DNA of 37,937 nucleotides from Streptacidiphilus melanogenes (GTDB taxonomy: Bacteria > Actinomycetota > Actinomycetes > Streptomycetales > Streptomycetaceae): assembly GCF_000787835.1 (NCBI RefSeq), contig NZ_BBPP01000058.1:1-37937 (forward strand), given 5' to 3'. The notes beneath the pieces were generated by a model that was not told where the DNA came from, did not search any database, and saw only the letters and a list, made by a program, of their open reading frames with translations. Shown one piece after another: positions 23,163 to 30,998 of this stretch. The stretch's first letter is position 1. Each line of letters starts with the position of its first letter. Position numbers and translations under genes: made by a program.

Positions 23163-23576
23163 GTGAGGCTCCTGCGTCGTGTCCTGCTCGCCGTGGCCGG
23201 TGTGTTGCTGCTGGTGGTCGGCGTCGCGCTGCTGGTGCTCCCCGGGCCGGGGATGCTCCTCGTCTTCGCCGGACTGACGGTGCTCGCGACGGTCGTGCCG
23301 AGCCTGCAGAGGTTCGTCGACCCGGTGCGACGTCGTGCGATGAAGGCGATGGCCGACAGTGTCGCTTCTCCGTGGAGGACGGCCGGGACCGCGGCCCTCG
23401 GTGTGACGCTGGTCGTGGCCGGAGTGTTGTGGGGACTGGTCGCGGACCTGCCCTTCGGTGGCTGGGCGGCTGGTTCCTCCCTGCTGCTGTCCGGGCTGGT
23501 GGTGCTCGGGCTCCTGGTTTACAGCCTGCGGCAGGCGAGAGACCAGGGTGAGAACCGTGGCACGCACGAGGAGTGA
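23163..23576 (+). CDS. PGPGW-type small transmembrane protein
   Basis: This small integral membrane protein has about 137 aa from GTG 23163. The first helix (LLVVGVALLVL) runs into LPGPGM, the signature of the PGPGW/TIGR02611-like family. It is followed by a second helix (VFAGLTVLATVV) and an Arg-rich stretch (RRFVDPVRRRAM-like in character), then two more hydrophobic helices before a charged C-terminus. No enzymatic function is known for the family. The frame is open further upstream (GTG 23052), but that segment overlaps the UspA remnant in another frame, so the later start is preferred. No strong Shine-Dalgarno precedes it, so the start is uncertain. Confidence 0.7.
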   Translation: MRLLRRVLLAVAGVLLLVVGVALLVLPGPGMLLVFAGLTVLATVVPSLQRFVDPVRRRAMKAMADSVASPWRTAGTAALGVTLVVAGVLWGLVADLPFGGWAAGSSLLLSGLVVLGLLVYSLRQARDQGENRGTHEE

Positions 23577-23822
23577 CGACCACGGTGGTCGACCGGCGCA
23601 GCACCGCTGCCCCTGCCAGGTTCCCCGCCGGCCGGCCGGAGTCCGGTCGACCCTCGTCCTGGGTACCGCTCAGCCCTGGAACCGGCTCCGGAAGGGATGG
23701 CACCGGGGCGACGGCTTGCCACGCGCCCGGCTCCACTGCCGTGCTGTGGAGCCCGCACAGCGCGGGGTGCCGCCGAAGGCGTTGGCGGCGGGCGCACCCG
23801 TGGCAGATCGTATGCTCGGTCC

Positions 23823-24428
23823 ATGGTCGAACGGCGCGCGGCGGGCAGGGCGGAGCGAGGGCCGGGGCGCCCGCGTGAGGAGCGGGTGACGAGCGCCGTC
23901 CTGAGCGCGGTCATCGACCTCGTGGTCGAGAACGGGATGGATGCGCTCACCATGGACGCCGTGGCGAACCGGGCCGGGGTGAGCAAGCCCGCGATCTACC
24001 GCCGCTGGCCCACCAAGCAGGATCTAATCATCGCGGCGGCCGAGAGCCGCGTCGGCGAGCTGTTCGTTCCGGACCTGGGCGACTTCCGTGCCGAGCTGCG
24101 CGAGGTGCTCACCGCGCGCTTGGCGGCCTACGAGCTGCCGGGGACGGACCGGTTGCTCGTCGGCATGATGGCGGCGGCCGGAGAGCCAGGGGCCGTTCGC
24201 GAGCAGTACGCCGACTACACCAACCGGGTCATGGGCCAGACCCGGCGCATCCTCGAGCGCGGGATCGCCCGCGGCGAGGTGCGGCCGGACGTCGACATCC
24301 GGTCGGCGGCCACGCTTGTGGCAGCGCCGTTGATCCATCGGATCGTGGCCGAGCGCGAGCGGCCCGACGCGCGCTTCGTGGACGACATCGTCGACCTGGT
24401 CGCGCGCGCGGTCGCCATCGCCCCCTGA
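23823..24428 (+). CDS. TetR/AcrR-family transcriptional regulator
   Basis: This is a 201-aa dimeric repressor. After a basic N-terminus (ERRAAGRAERGPGRPRE), the helix-turn-helix is LTMDAVANRAGVSKPAIYRRW followed by PTKQDLI, a textbook TetR recognition helix. The C-terminal ligand/dimer domain (residues ~75-200) resembles the TetR_C group with a FRAELREVL segment. TATGCT at 23811-23816 lies only six bases before ATG 23823, so the mRNA may be leaderless; no Shine-Dalgarno is visible. The target is unknown. The oxygenase 117 bp downstream on the same strand is a candidate. Confidence 0.9.
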   Translation: MVERRAAGRAERGPGRPREERVTSAVLSAVIDLVVENGMDALTMDAVANRAGVSKPAIYRRWPTKQDLIIAAAESRVGELFVPDLGDFRAELREVLTARLAAYELPGTDRLLVGMMAAAGEPGAVREQYADYTNRVMGQTRRILERGIARGEVRPDVDIRSAATLVAAPLIHRIVAERERPDARFVDDIVDLVARAVAIAP

Positions 24429-24545
24429 ACCCACCGGGGACCGGGGCCGGGTCACAGCAAATTCTTCCTCCTCGCCTCTTGCGGCCGCGCGCCTGAATAT
24501 CGACACTTCCGGTAACGATTTTCCGATCGACCCCCGGAGGACCGC

Positions 24546-25469
24546 ATGACAACGGCGCCGCCCACCTCGCAACCGATCCTCGGCAAGCCGCTGATCCACT
24601 TCGGTCGCAGGGTGCTGGAGCGCACCGCGCCGGGCACGCCGCCGACGACCTACCGGTCCGTGGAGATCACCCCCATGACGCCGCACATCGGGGCCGAACT
24701 CACCGGCGTGGACCTGTCCCGGCCGATCGGCGAGGAACTCGCCGCGGAGCTGCGGCAGGCCCTGCTGGAGTGGAAGGTGATCTTCTTCCGCGACCAGCAC
24801 GGCCTGGACACCGCGGCGCACCACGCGCTGGCTGCGGTGTGGGGCACGCCCGAGCCGAACCCGTTCTTCCCGAAGGGCGACGCCGTCGGGGTCTCCCGGC
24901 TGGCCAAGGACGCCACCGCCGTGGGCCAGGAGAACATCTGGCACAGCGACCACTCCTTCATGGCCGCGCCCGCCTTGGGCTCGGTGCTTCGTGCCGTCGA
25001 GGTGCCACCGTCGGGCGGCGACACCATGTGGGCCGACATGGGCGCGGCCTACGACAACCTCAGCGAGGAGTTGAAGCAGCGCGTCGAGGGGCTCACCGCG
25101 GTGCACGACTGGGTGCCCACCTGGGGCTCCTTCATGACGGAGGAACAGATCGCGGCGCTGCGCGGCTCACTGCCACCGGTCGAGCACCCGGTCGTGGTGC
25201 GGCACCCGCGCACGGGTCGCCGGACCCTCTACGTGAACGAGCCGTTCACCACGCGCATCGCCGGACTTCCGGAGCACGAGAGCCGGGAACTGCTCCACAT
25301 GCTGGGCCTGCAGGCGCGGATTCCGGAGTTCCAGGTGCGCTTCCGGTGGCAGCCGGACTCGATCGCGATCTGGGACAACATCGCCACCCAGCACTACGCC
25401 GTCAGCGACTACTACCCGTCCCGACGCGTGATGGAGCGCATCGCGATCGCCGGCGTCCCGCTGTCCTGA
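24546..25469 (+). CDS. TauD/TfdA-family Fe(II)/2-oxoglutarate-dependent dioxygenase
   Basis: This is a cytoplasmic non-heme iron oxygenase that couples 2-oxoglutarate decarboxylation to substrate hydroxylation, 307 aa against about 280 for TauD. The iron triad is visible: H-x-D in WHSDHSF and the distal His in TQHYAVSDYY, with the 2-oxoglutarate-binding Arg in RRVMERIAI. The N-terminal TauD signature is ITPMTPHIGAELTGVDLS. About 35 extra N-terminal residues precede it. ATG 24546 follows GGAGG with good spacing. The substrate is unknown. It could tailor the polyketide or serve sulfonate or alpha-hydroxy-acid catabolism; no adjacent transport genes support the latter. Confidence 0.9.
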   Translation: MTTAPPTSQPILGKPLIHFGRRVLERTAPGTPPTTYRSVEITPMTPHIGAELTGVDLSRPIGEELAAELRQALLEWKVIFFRDQHGLDTAAHHALAAVWGTPEPNPFFPKGDAVGVSRLAKDATAVGQENIWHSDHSFMAAPALGSVLRAVEVPPSGGDTMWADMGAAYDNLSEELKQRVEGLTAVHDWVPTWGSFMTEEQIAALRGSLPPVEHPVVVRHPRTGRRTLYVNEPFTTRIAGLPEHESRELLHMLGLQARIPEFQVRFRWQPDSIAIWDNIATQHYAVSDYYPSRRVMERIAIAGVPLS

Positions 25470-25550
25470 CCCACGCCGACCGTCAACCGCCGTCCGGCAA
25501 CCCCAGGCAGTCCGGCCGTCCGTCGGCGGATGCACAGTCGAACTGCCCTG

Positions 25551-26774
25551 TCACGCAGTCGTCTTGAGTGTCTCGTCGAGCCAGTCGTAGATGCGGGCCT
25601 GGGACAGGCGCATGGCCCCAGGGTGGCAGTGGGCGCCCGCTCCCTCCTCCGAGGTGAACACCATCAGGGTCCTGGGGCAGGTCAGGTGGTCGTAGAGCTG
25701 CTGGGGCTGGCCGTCGAAGAACATGTCCTCGGCGGCCTCGCAGACGAGGGTGGGGCACTGGATCTGCTCGGCCACGCCGTCGGCCAGGGTGTAGTCGAGG
25801 TAGGAGGCGTTGAAGGCCCTGGGGGTGTCGACGCCCATGACGTACATGCCGTGGTTGATCGCCCAGCGGGCGATCGGGTCCCTGCTCATGATCTGGTCGA
25901 GGGCGGCGTCCAGTTCGGGGGCCGAGTCCGCGCGCAGAAGCCGTTCCGCTGCCAGGCGGCCCCCGGGGATGTTGCGGACGGCGGTCTGGCCGAGGTCGTA
26001 GAGCCCGTCGACGGCTATGAGGGCGGCCAGGCGGTGTTCGAAGGCGGCTGCGCGGGGGGCGAGGATGCCGCCCATGCTGATCCCGAGGAGTGCGATACGG
26101 CTGTTGTCGACCTCGGGCAGGGTTTCGGCGAAGTCGATCACGGGCGTGATGACGTTCTCCCAGTCCGGGCGGAAGACCAGGCCCTCGTGGTGCCGAGGTC
26201 CGGGCATGCCGGGGCCGTCGAAGACCAGCACGGTGTAGCCGCGCTCGACTCCGGCCATCGCGCCGAAGAAGTGCAGCTCCTCGGCGGTGCCGTCGAAGCC
26301 GTTGTGCATGATCAGCGTCGGCCGCGGCGTCCCGGAGTCGTCGGCCCGGTAGAGGTAGCCCGGCAGGGTGGTGCCCTGGTACGGGATGCGGACCGGCTCG
26401 ATGCGCGGGGTGGTGTACAGGGCCGCGGCAGCCTCGAAGCACTGCACGGAGCGGTCGTAGGCGTGGTCGTGGCGGGGGTCGCAGGGGTGACCGTGCAGGA
26501 AGAACTCCGCGGACCGGTAGTAGTTCGACGCCCGCAGGAACCCGTCCCGGGCGCTCACCCGGTGGCCGGCCGCCAGCGCCTTCTCGGCCTCACGGGACAC
26601 CCGGTCCGCGGTGGCCAGCCACTCGACGTACCAGCTGTCGTAGTCGCCCTCGGTGATCCGCTCAGCCGTGGCGACCACCTCGCCGAAGTCCGCACCGCCG
26701 TAGGCGATGTGACTCATCGACCGCAGGGTCTCGTACCAGAACTGGATGTTGTTCGGGAACAGCAGCTGCTTCAT
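25551..26774 (-). CDS. Alpha/beta hydrolase, FrsA/DUF1100-like (dihydropseudooxynicotine-hydrolase-like)
   Basis: This is a 407-aa serine hydrolase with a ~145-residue helical N-terminal cap before the alpha/beta core. This architecture is shared with 2,6-dihydropseudooxynicotine hydrolase and FrsA-like proteins. The core has the strand and oxyanion segment LIMHNGFDG, the nucleophile elbow LGISMGG (Ser), a likely acid in CEAAEDMFF, and the catalytic His in GAHCHPG. ATG 26774 was chosen for its AAGGAGAG Shine-Dalgarno seven bases upstream; the open frame runs further 5' but through the promoter. It is divergent from the TetR gene at 26882, with a clear promoter and operators between them, so it is probably induced by a ligand of that repressor. 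The substrate is unknown. Confidence 0.88.
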   Translation of the reverse strand: MKQLLFPNNIQFWYETLRSMSHIAYGGADFGEVVATAERITEGDYDSWYVEWLATADRVSREAEKALAAGHRVSARDGFLRASNYYRSAEFFLHGHPCDPRHDHAYDRSVQCFEAAAALYTTPRIEPVRIPYQGTTLPGYLYRADDSGTPRPTLIMHNGFDGTAEELHFFGAMAGVERGYTVLVFDGPGMPGPRHHEGLVFRPDWENVITPVIDFAETLPEVDNSRIALLGISMGGILAPRAAAFEHRLAALIAVDGLYDLGQTAVRNIPGGRLAAERLLRADSAPELDAALDQIMSRDPIARWAINHGMYVMGVDTPRAFNASYLDYTLADGVAEQIQCPTLVCEAAEDMFFDGQPQQLYDHLTCPRTLMVFTSEEGAGAHCHPGAMRLSQARIYDWLDETLKTTA

Positions 26775-26793
26775 CGAACACTCTCCTTGCCCC

Positions 26794-26829
26794 TCAACTC
26801 GTAAGCACAGATTTGTGCTTACGAGTTGA
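26794..26829. promoter_or_regulatory. 16-bp perfect palindromic operator (O1)
   Basis: TCAACTCGTAAGCACA (26794-26809) and its exact complement (26814-26829) flank a 4-base centre. The predicted transcription start of the hydrolase (about 26823) falls inside it, which is ideal for repression by the adjacent TetR protein. Confidence 0.8.
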
Positions 26830-26858
26830 ACTGTAGGCCCCGCGGGCACCAGAAGCAA
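26830..26858 (-). promoter_or_regulatory. Promoter of the alpha/beta hydrolase
   Basis: On the minus strand TTGCTT (26858-26853) and TACAGT (26835-26830) are exactly 17 bp apart, a good vegetative promoter. The -10 abuts operator O1, and the -35 overlaps the second operator-like site. The predicted 5' leader is about 50 bases. Confidence 0.6.
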
Positions 26859-26874
26859 ATATCTGTGCTTACGA
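26853..26874. promoter_or_regulatory. Second, partial operator (O2)
   Basis: TGTGCTTACGA at 26864-26874 repeats one arm of O1 exactly, preceded by an inverted partial arm (AAGCA at 26853-26857). It overlaps the hydrolase -35 and ends eight bases before the TetR start, so binding here could control both genes. Confidence 0.6.
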
Positions 26875-26881
26875 TGGGGGC

Positions 26882-27475
26882 ATGACTCAGAAGCAACCGT
26901 CTGCACGCATCCGCAGGAGCCCCGACCAGGTCCGCGCTGCCGTCCACCAGGCGGTGATCGACCTGCTCTCCGAGCCCGAGGGCGAGGACCTCAACATCCC
27001 CGCGATCGCCCAACGCGCCGGCGTCAACCACACCAGCGTCTACCGGCGTTGGGGCAGCCTCGACGCGCTCCTGGCCGACACGGTGACCACCCGCCTCGAA
27101 CGCGACTCACCCTTGAACGACACCGGCACCCTGCGCGGCGACCTCCTCGCCTGGGCCGAAGCCAGCGCCGCCGGCATCCGCACCCCCGAAGGCCGCGCCC
27201 TCGTGCGCGCCGTCGTCCTCTCGATGCCGAACAGCGCCCAGGCCCAGTCCGAACGCGCACAGCACTTCCAGCGCCGGATGCGCTCCATCGAGCAGATCCG
27301 CGAGAGAGCCACGGCCCGAGGCGAGAACCCACCGCCCCTGGATCAGATCCTCGACCACCTCGTCGCGCCGTTCTACATCCGGGCGATCTTCGGCATCGAC
27401 CCCCCGGCCGACGGCTACCCCGCACTCCTTGTCGACAGACTGCTCAGCCACCGAAGTGAGGCAGGCCCAGCCTGA
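26882..27475 (+). CDS. TetR-family transcriptional regulator of the divergent hydrolase
   Basis: This is a 197-aa TetR-type repressor. The helix-turn-helix is LNIPAIAQRAGVNHTSVYRRW followed by GSLDALLAD; the C-terminal domain ends with a pattern common in TetR_C_11/16-like proteins (LDHLVAPFYIRAIFG). ATG 26882 has GGGGG just upstream. TACGAT at 26870-26875 could be a -10 for a nearly leaderless transcript. Divergent arrangement and palindromic operators in the 107-bp gap indicate that it represses the hydrolase at 25551-26774 and itself. Its ligand is unknown, possibly the hydrolase substrate. Confidence 0.9.
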   Translation: MTQKQPSARIRRSPDQVRAAVHQAVIDLLSEPEGEDLNIPAIAQRAGVNHTSVYRRWGSLDALLADTVTTRLERDSPLNDTGTLRGDLLAWAEASAAGIRTPEGRALVRAVVLSMPNSAQAQSERAQHFQRRMRSIEQIRERATARGENPPPLDQILDHLVAPFYIRAIFGIDPPADGYPALLVDRLLSHRSEAGPA

Positions 27476-27495
27476 GCTGTGCGCCGCGGGAGCCC

Positions 27496-27729
27496 TCAGG
27501 GGTTCACCGTCACGATGGTGCTCTCGGGGTCGGCACTGTCGCCCAGGTAGACGCTGTCGCCGCCGTAGACCGCGGTGACGGTGTGCGGGCCGGTGGTCCG
27601 GAAGGCGGTGACCAGGCCCGCGGCGGCGCAGTTGCCGAGGCCGACGGACAGGCGTCCCGTGCCGAGGGTCCTGCCGGTGGTGGTGTCCGCGAAGGTGACC
27701 GTGCCGGTGGGCCTGATCGTGGGGCCCAC
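27496..27729 (-). pseudogene. Single bacterial Ig-like domain fragment
   Basis: A 77-codon frame encodes one Ig-like repeat: PTGTVTFADTTTGRTLGTG, then TTGPHTVTAVYGGDSVYLG. These match the Big_3_5/group 3 Ig-like repeats of large actinobacterial surface proteins. There is no signal peptide, anchor or second repeat. The frame stays open upstream to beyond 27840 with plausible Asp/Pro-rich linker sequence (KPPDDGDDGP), but it runs into the leader of the divergent TIM44-like gene. It is most simply the stranded 3' end of a deleted surface-protein gene. A short expressed protein is less likely. Confidence 0.5.
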
Positions 27730-27875
27730 AGCGGGGCAGACGGAACGGCCCGCCGACGGGGCGGCCTCGGCGTCATGCGAGTTCAGGATCCCCGCCCTGG
27801 TCGGCCCATCGTCGCCGTCGTCGGGCGGCTTGTAGGCTGGCGTGGAACATCTCAGATTCTTGGGGGGAGAGCCCG

Positions 27876-29225
27876 GTGCGCGCCCGTCGGTTGATAAGTG
27901 TGGTTGCTGGAGTCGTCGCGCTGAGCAGCCCGACGGTCGCGTATGCCCGCGGCGGGAGCGGGAGCCACGGGTTCAGTGGCGGGGGCAGCCATGGCGGTGG
28001 CTTCCACGGGTCGAGCGGCGGCGGGTTCGGAGGCGGCTTCAGCCACGGTTTCGGCGGCGGCTTCGGAGCGGGCCTCGCAGCCGGTGGCGGTGGCATCTTC
28101 ACCCTGCTGCTGATCGTGGCAGTGCTCCTGCTGATCCTGTGGCTCAGGTCCCGGCTCCGGAAGGCGGGGCAGGCAGGCGGCCTGAACACGGTGTCGGACC
28201 GCACGGCGCACCGTTCGGACGCGCAAGCGAGCGAGCGCGCCGCCCAGGTCGGGGCCCGGGTCGACGCCCTCGCCGACACCGATGCCACCTTCGACCGCGC
28301 CGCGCTCGAGAGTCGTACCGTCTGGCTGTACCAGACGGCCCAGCGCGCCTGGACACAACGCGACCACGCCACGCTGCGGCAGATCCTTTCCCCGGTGCTC
28401 TACGGCAAATGGGCCGACGAGCTGCGCGACTACGAGTCACGCGGCGAGGTCAACGTCGTGGAGATCGTCTCGGGCCCCGTGGTCGAGTTGGTCGACCTCG
28501 CAAATCGCGCGGGCGAGGTGAACGACACCGTCACCTTCCGGATCACCGCGACGCTCAACGACTACGTACGCCGCAGCTACGGCGGGGACGCCCTGCGCAA
28601 GGACGGCTCGACGCGCCCCGTCGAGTACTGGACGCTGCGCAAGAGCGGGGCCGGCGAGTGGATCGTGTCCTCGATCGAGCAAGCGGCCGAGGGCGCACAC
28701 CACCTGACCAACGCCATCGAGACGGACGGCTGGGACCAGAAGGAGGTCGCCCGGGACGCGGTGCTCGAGGTGGCCGGAAGGACCGCGGTCAAGGGGGTGA
28801 GCGACATCCTCTCCCTCACCAACATCTCGTGGAGCACGGACGCGGACACCGCCGTCGGCGATCTGAGCGTGCTCGACGGCCGGTTCGACAAGTCGGTTCT
28901 CGAGGTCGCCGTCGAGCGGTTCCTCGAGGAGTGGGTCATGAACGACGGCAGCCTCGACTTCACGGCCGTGCGCACGGCCAACCGCACCGTCATGCGTGAC
29001 GCCGTCATCACGTCGGTCAAGGTGAGCTCGCTGGTCTCGCGCGACCCGGTGGTCTTCCGCGTCGCGGTCGCCGCGGAGGGCGTCTACTACGAGGTCGACC
29101 GCCGCAGCGAGCAGGTGCTCCGTGGTGACGCACGCAAGCGCAGGCCGATCACCTTCACCTTCGACCTGCGGCTCGACGACACGTCGACCAGGGCCTGGAC
29201 CGTGATCGCCGCCGCCGCGGAGTAG
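27876..29225 (+). CDS. Secreted/membrane-anchored TIM44-like domain protein
   Basis: This is a 449-aa exported protein. Residues 1-24 form a signal peptide (RRLISVVAGVVALSSP...AYA). Residues 25-72 are a Gly/Ser/His/Phe-rich low-complexity segment, and residues ~74-92 a transmembrane helix (FTLLLIVAVLLLILWLRSR). The remainder is a soluble domain with two repeats of a cone-shaped TIM44-like fold; WTLRKSGAGEWIVSSIEQ and FEVRLDDTSTR-like strands are typical. The mitochondrial relative anchors Hsp70 to the import channel; bacterial functions are unknown. GTG 27876 follows a strong GGGGGGAGAG five bases upstream. It stands alone. The His-rich glycine tract might bind metal, but that is speculation. 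Confidence 0.82.
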   Translation: MRARRLISVVAGVVALSSPTVAYARGGSGSHGFSGGGSHGGGFHGSSGGGFGGGFSHGFGGGFGAGLAAGGGGIFTLLLIVAVLLLILWLRSRLRKAGQAGGLNTVSDRTAHRSDAQASERAAQVGARVDALADTDATFDRAALESRTVWLYQTAQRAWTQRDHATLRQILSPVLYGKWADELRDYESRGEVNVVEIVSGPVVELVDLANRAGEVNDTVTFRITATLNDYVRRSYGGDALRKDGSTRPVEYWTLRKSGAGEWIVSSIEQAAEGAHHLTNAIETDGWDQKEVARDAVLEVAGRTAVKGVSDILSLTNISWSTDADTAVGDLSVLDGRFDKSVLEVAVERFLEEWVMNDGSLDFTAVRTANRTVMRDAVITSVKVSSLVSRDPVVFRVAVAAEGVYYEVDRRSEQVLRGDARKRRPITFTFDLRLDDTSTRAWTVIAAAAE

Positions 29226-29249
29226 GCGCAGCCCTGCAGGAGAACGGTC

Positions 29250-29666
29250 TCAGAACTCGGTGGGGACGTAGTCCGCACAGTAACCGGTGGCGTATTCGCC
29301 GTTGTAGCCGTTGTAGTACTGGTCACCCGTCTCGATGAGAGCGTCACCCGTCTTCGGACCGACCACCCCGTCCGCCTGCAGGTTTCCGACCGCCATGTCT
29401 TCCTGGAACAGCACCACCGCCCGCTTGGTCTGCGGCCCCCAGATGCCGTCCTCCGCAATGACCGGGATCTGGTACTTCATTGCCGGGCCGACGGTGCGCT
29501 GGAAGTAGTTGAGGCTGTGTTGCACGCACCACACGCCGTGCGTGTTGTTGGGGTAGCCGTCGCCGATCCAGGAGGCAGTGGTCGAAGCGTGGGCACCGAC
29601 GGCCGACGCGGCGAGCGCCAGCGCAGCGGCGCCCATGGTGATTCCGACGCGTGATGTGAGACGCAT
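29250..29666 (-). CDS. Small secreted peptidoglycan-binding-domain protein (family copy 1)
   Basis: This 138-aa secreted protein has a signal peptide (RLTSRVGITMGAAALALAASAVGAHA), then one PG_binding_1-like unit: IGDGYPNNTHGVWCVQHSLN, EDGIWGPQTKRAVVLFQ, ADGVVGPKTGDAL. The tail GDQYYNGYNGEYATGYC closes with a second Cys that probably pairs with Cys in WCVQ. ATG 29666 was chosen over the upstream 29684 because CGAGGA lies at proper spacing before it. It belongs to the same family as the three genes at 30552-31861 but faces the other way. The family presumably binds cell-wall muropeptides; there is no catalytic domain, so it is not itself a wall hydrolase. Confidence 0.85.
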   Translation of the reverse strand: MRLTSRVGITMGAAALALAASAVGAHASTTASWIGDGYPNNTHGVWCVQHSLNYFQRTVGPAMKYQIPVIAEDGIWGPQTKRAVVLFQEDMAVGNLQADGVVGPKTGDALIETGDQYYNGYNGEYATGYCADYVPTEF

Positions 29667-30243
29667 GAGCATTCCTCGGTCCATTCATCTTCTCGGTGAC
29701 GCGCCCGCGTCCCAGGAGAAGGGGGACGGGCGCGGAGGTGATTCCCGCATGCCGAGCACCCCGACTCAGGGCGATCCGGGAGCAGGCCTCGTCCGGCTTT
29801 CACAAAGGTGTCACACCGAGGTGCGTCCTTCGGGCCCACCGCCGGTGTCTCAGCCGCTCTGGGACGCGACTCACGCCTGCGACCTGCCCGTTCCAACTGC
29901 AGCCGTGAAACGAACGGAGACGTCCGCGGTCTTGTGAGACGGCCCGTGCGATCCCGGGCGTTGCGCGCCCTTCAACGTGCATGCGGCACCGGGAGTCCAC
30001 GTCCCGATGAGTTCAGGACTTGCGTCCATGCAGGTCAACTGCGTCCCAGCCGTCCCACGCCGAGAGCTGGGACCCATGGGATGCCGCAACGGCTTGCAGG
30101 CGTCGACCGATCAGTGGAACAGTCCTGATCACCAGCGGCCCTCTGCGAAACCGATTCCCGCTCCCGACTCGCGTCGGCAGCGGCTCGCAGTTTCCTGTCG
30201 CCGGCGCTGAGAGCGCGAAGCCCGTCGCCGCGATTCGAAGCCG
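29667..30243. other. Gene-free region between divergent peptidoglycan-binding genes
   Basis: This is 577 bp without a convincing gene. Short open frames exist on both strands, but none has family-like composition, a Shine-Dalgarno or recognisable motifs. It must contain the promoter of the minus-strand gene at 29666. Its right end has replaced the 5' half of the decayed family copy that starts at about 30244, so it probably includes a deletion or recombination scar. Confidence 0.5.
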
Positions 30244-30508
30244 TGTCAATTCACCGAACTGCACCGACATCTCGCAGGACTCCCAGTGGGGCCCGCAGAC
30301 CGAGGCCGCCGTCGAGTTCTTCCAGAAGGAGATGGCCGGCTGGGGTGTGAAGGCCGACGGCATCGTCGGCCCGCAGACCGGGTCCTGGCTCCTGTGGGGT
30401 GGTGACGGCTACTACAACGGCGGCAACAACTCGTACTGCTACCACTACATCCCCGGCGACGCGAACAGCCCCGCCGTCTCAGCAGCCGCTCCCACCGCGG
30501 CTCAGTGA
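30244..30508 (+). pseudogene. Decayed peptidoglycan-binding-domain protein (family copy 2, 5' half lost)
   Basis: From about 30244 the frame reads NSPNCTDISQDSQWGPQTEA, then DGIVGPQTGSWLLWGGDGYY and NNSYCYHYIPGD, which is the second half of the family domain. The signal peptide and the NNTHxVWCVQH segment are missing. The frame continues upstream but with no relation to the family and no start signal. The homologous part starts in the middle of the domain, so a deletion has fused it to unrelated DNA. An Ala/Pro-rich tail (SAAAPTAAQ) extends the C-terminus beyond that of the siblings. The next copy follows after 43 bp. Confidence 0.7.
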
Positions 30509-30551
30509 CCACGAACCGACCCCCGAGACCGACCCTGGAAGGGAACCCTCC

Positions 30552-30971
30552 GTGAGCCTCACCTCGCGCATCGCCAAGGCCGCCACCGCGACCGCGGTCG
30601 CCGGCGCCGCCCTCTTCACCCTGGCGGGGCCCGCCAGCGCCACCCCCAACGCCCCCACCCTCGGCGACAGCTACGCCAACAACACGCACGCCGTGTGGTG
30701 CGTTCAGCACAACATCAACCACTTCCTGTCCATCACCACGGACCCCAACCACCCCGCGCAGGTGGCGGAGGACGGCATCTGGGGCCCGAAGACCAAGGCG
30801 GCCGTCGAGTACATCCAGTCCAACGCCTATGTCGACGGCCAGAAGCTGAAGACCGACGGCATCGTCGGCCCCCTCACGGGAGACATGATCATCGGGGATG
30901 GCGACCCGTACTACGTCGGCAGCTACGACGCCTACTGCTGGCAGTACATCCCCACCACCTACGGTCCCTGA
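30552..30971 (+). CDS. Small secreted peptidoglycan-binding-domain protein (family copy 3)
   Basis: This is a 139-aa secreted protein. The signal peptide (residues ~1-30) ends in LAGPASA. The mature part is the single family domain: GDSYANNTHAVWCVQHNIN, EDGIWGPKTKAAVEYIQ, TDGIVGPLTGDMI and GDPYYVGSYDAYCWQYIP with the second Cys. The start is GTG 30552, with GGAAGGGAA upstream; the frame is open farther back only through the preceding pseudogene. Three intact copies in a row, each with its own Shine-Dalgarno and 27-44 bp apart, look like a tandemly duplicated operon. Confidence 0.87.
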   Translation: MSLTSRIAKAATATAVAGAALFTLAGPASATPNAPTLGDSYANNTHAVWCVQHNINHFLSITTDPNHPAQVAEDGIWGPKTKAAVEYIQSNAYVDGQKLKTDGIVGPLTGDMIIGDGDPYYVGSYDAYCWQYIPTTYGP

Positions 30972-30998
30972 GCACCCATCGTGCGCAAGGAGAGACTC

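Noticed and set aside
25530..26804. Plus-strand open frame opposite the alpha/beta hydrolase
   Set aside because: The minus strand has the nucleophile elbow, catalytic His and a good Shine-Dalgarno; the plus-strand frame has none.
29500..30243. Small open frames upstream of the peptidoglycan-binding array
   Set aside because: None shows a start signal, a signal peptide or similarity to neighbours; overlapping frames on both strands point to chance.
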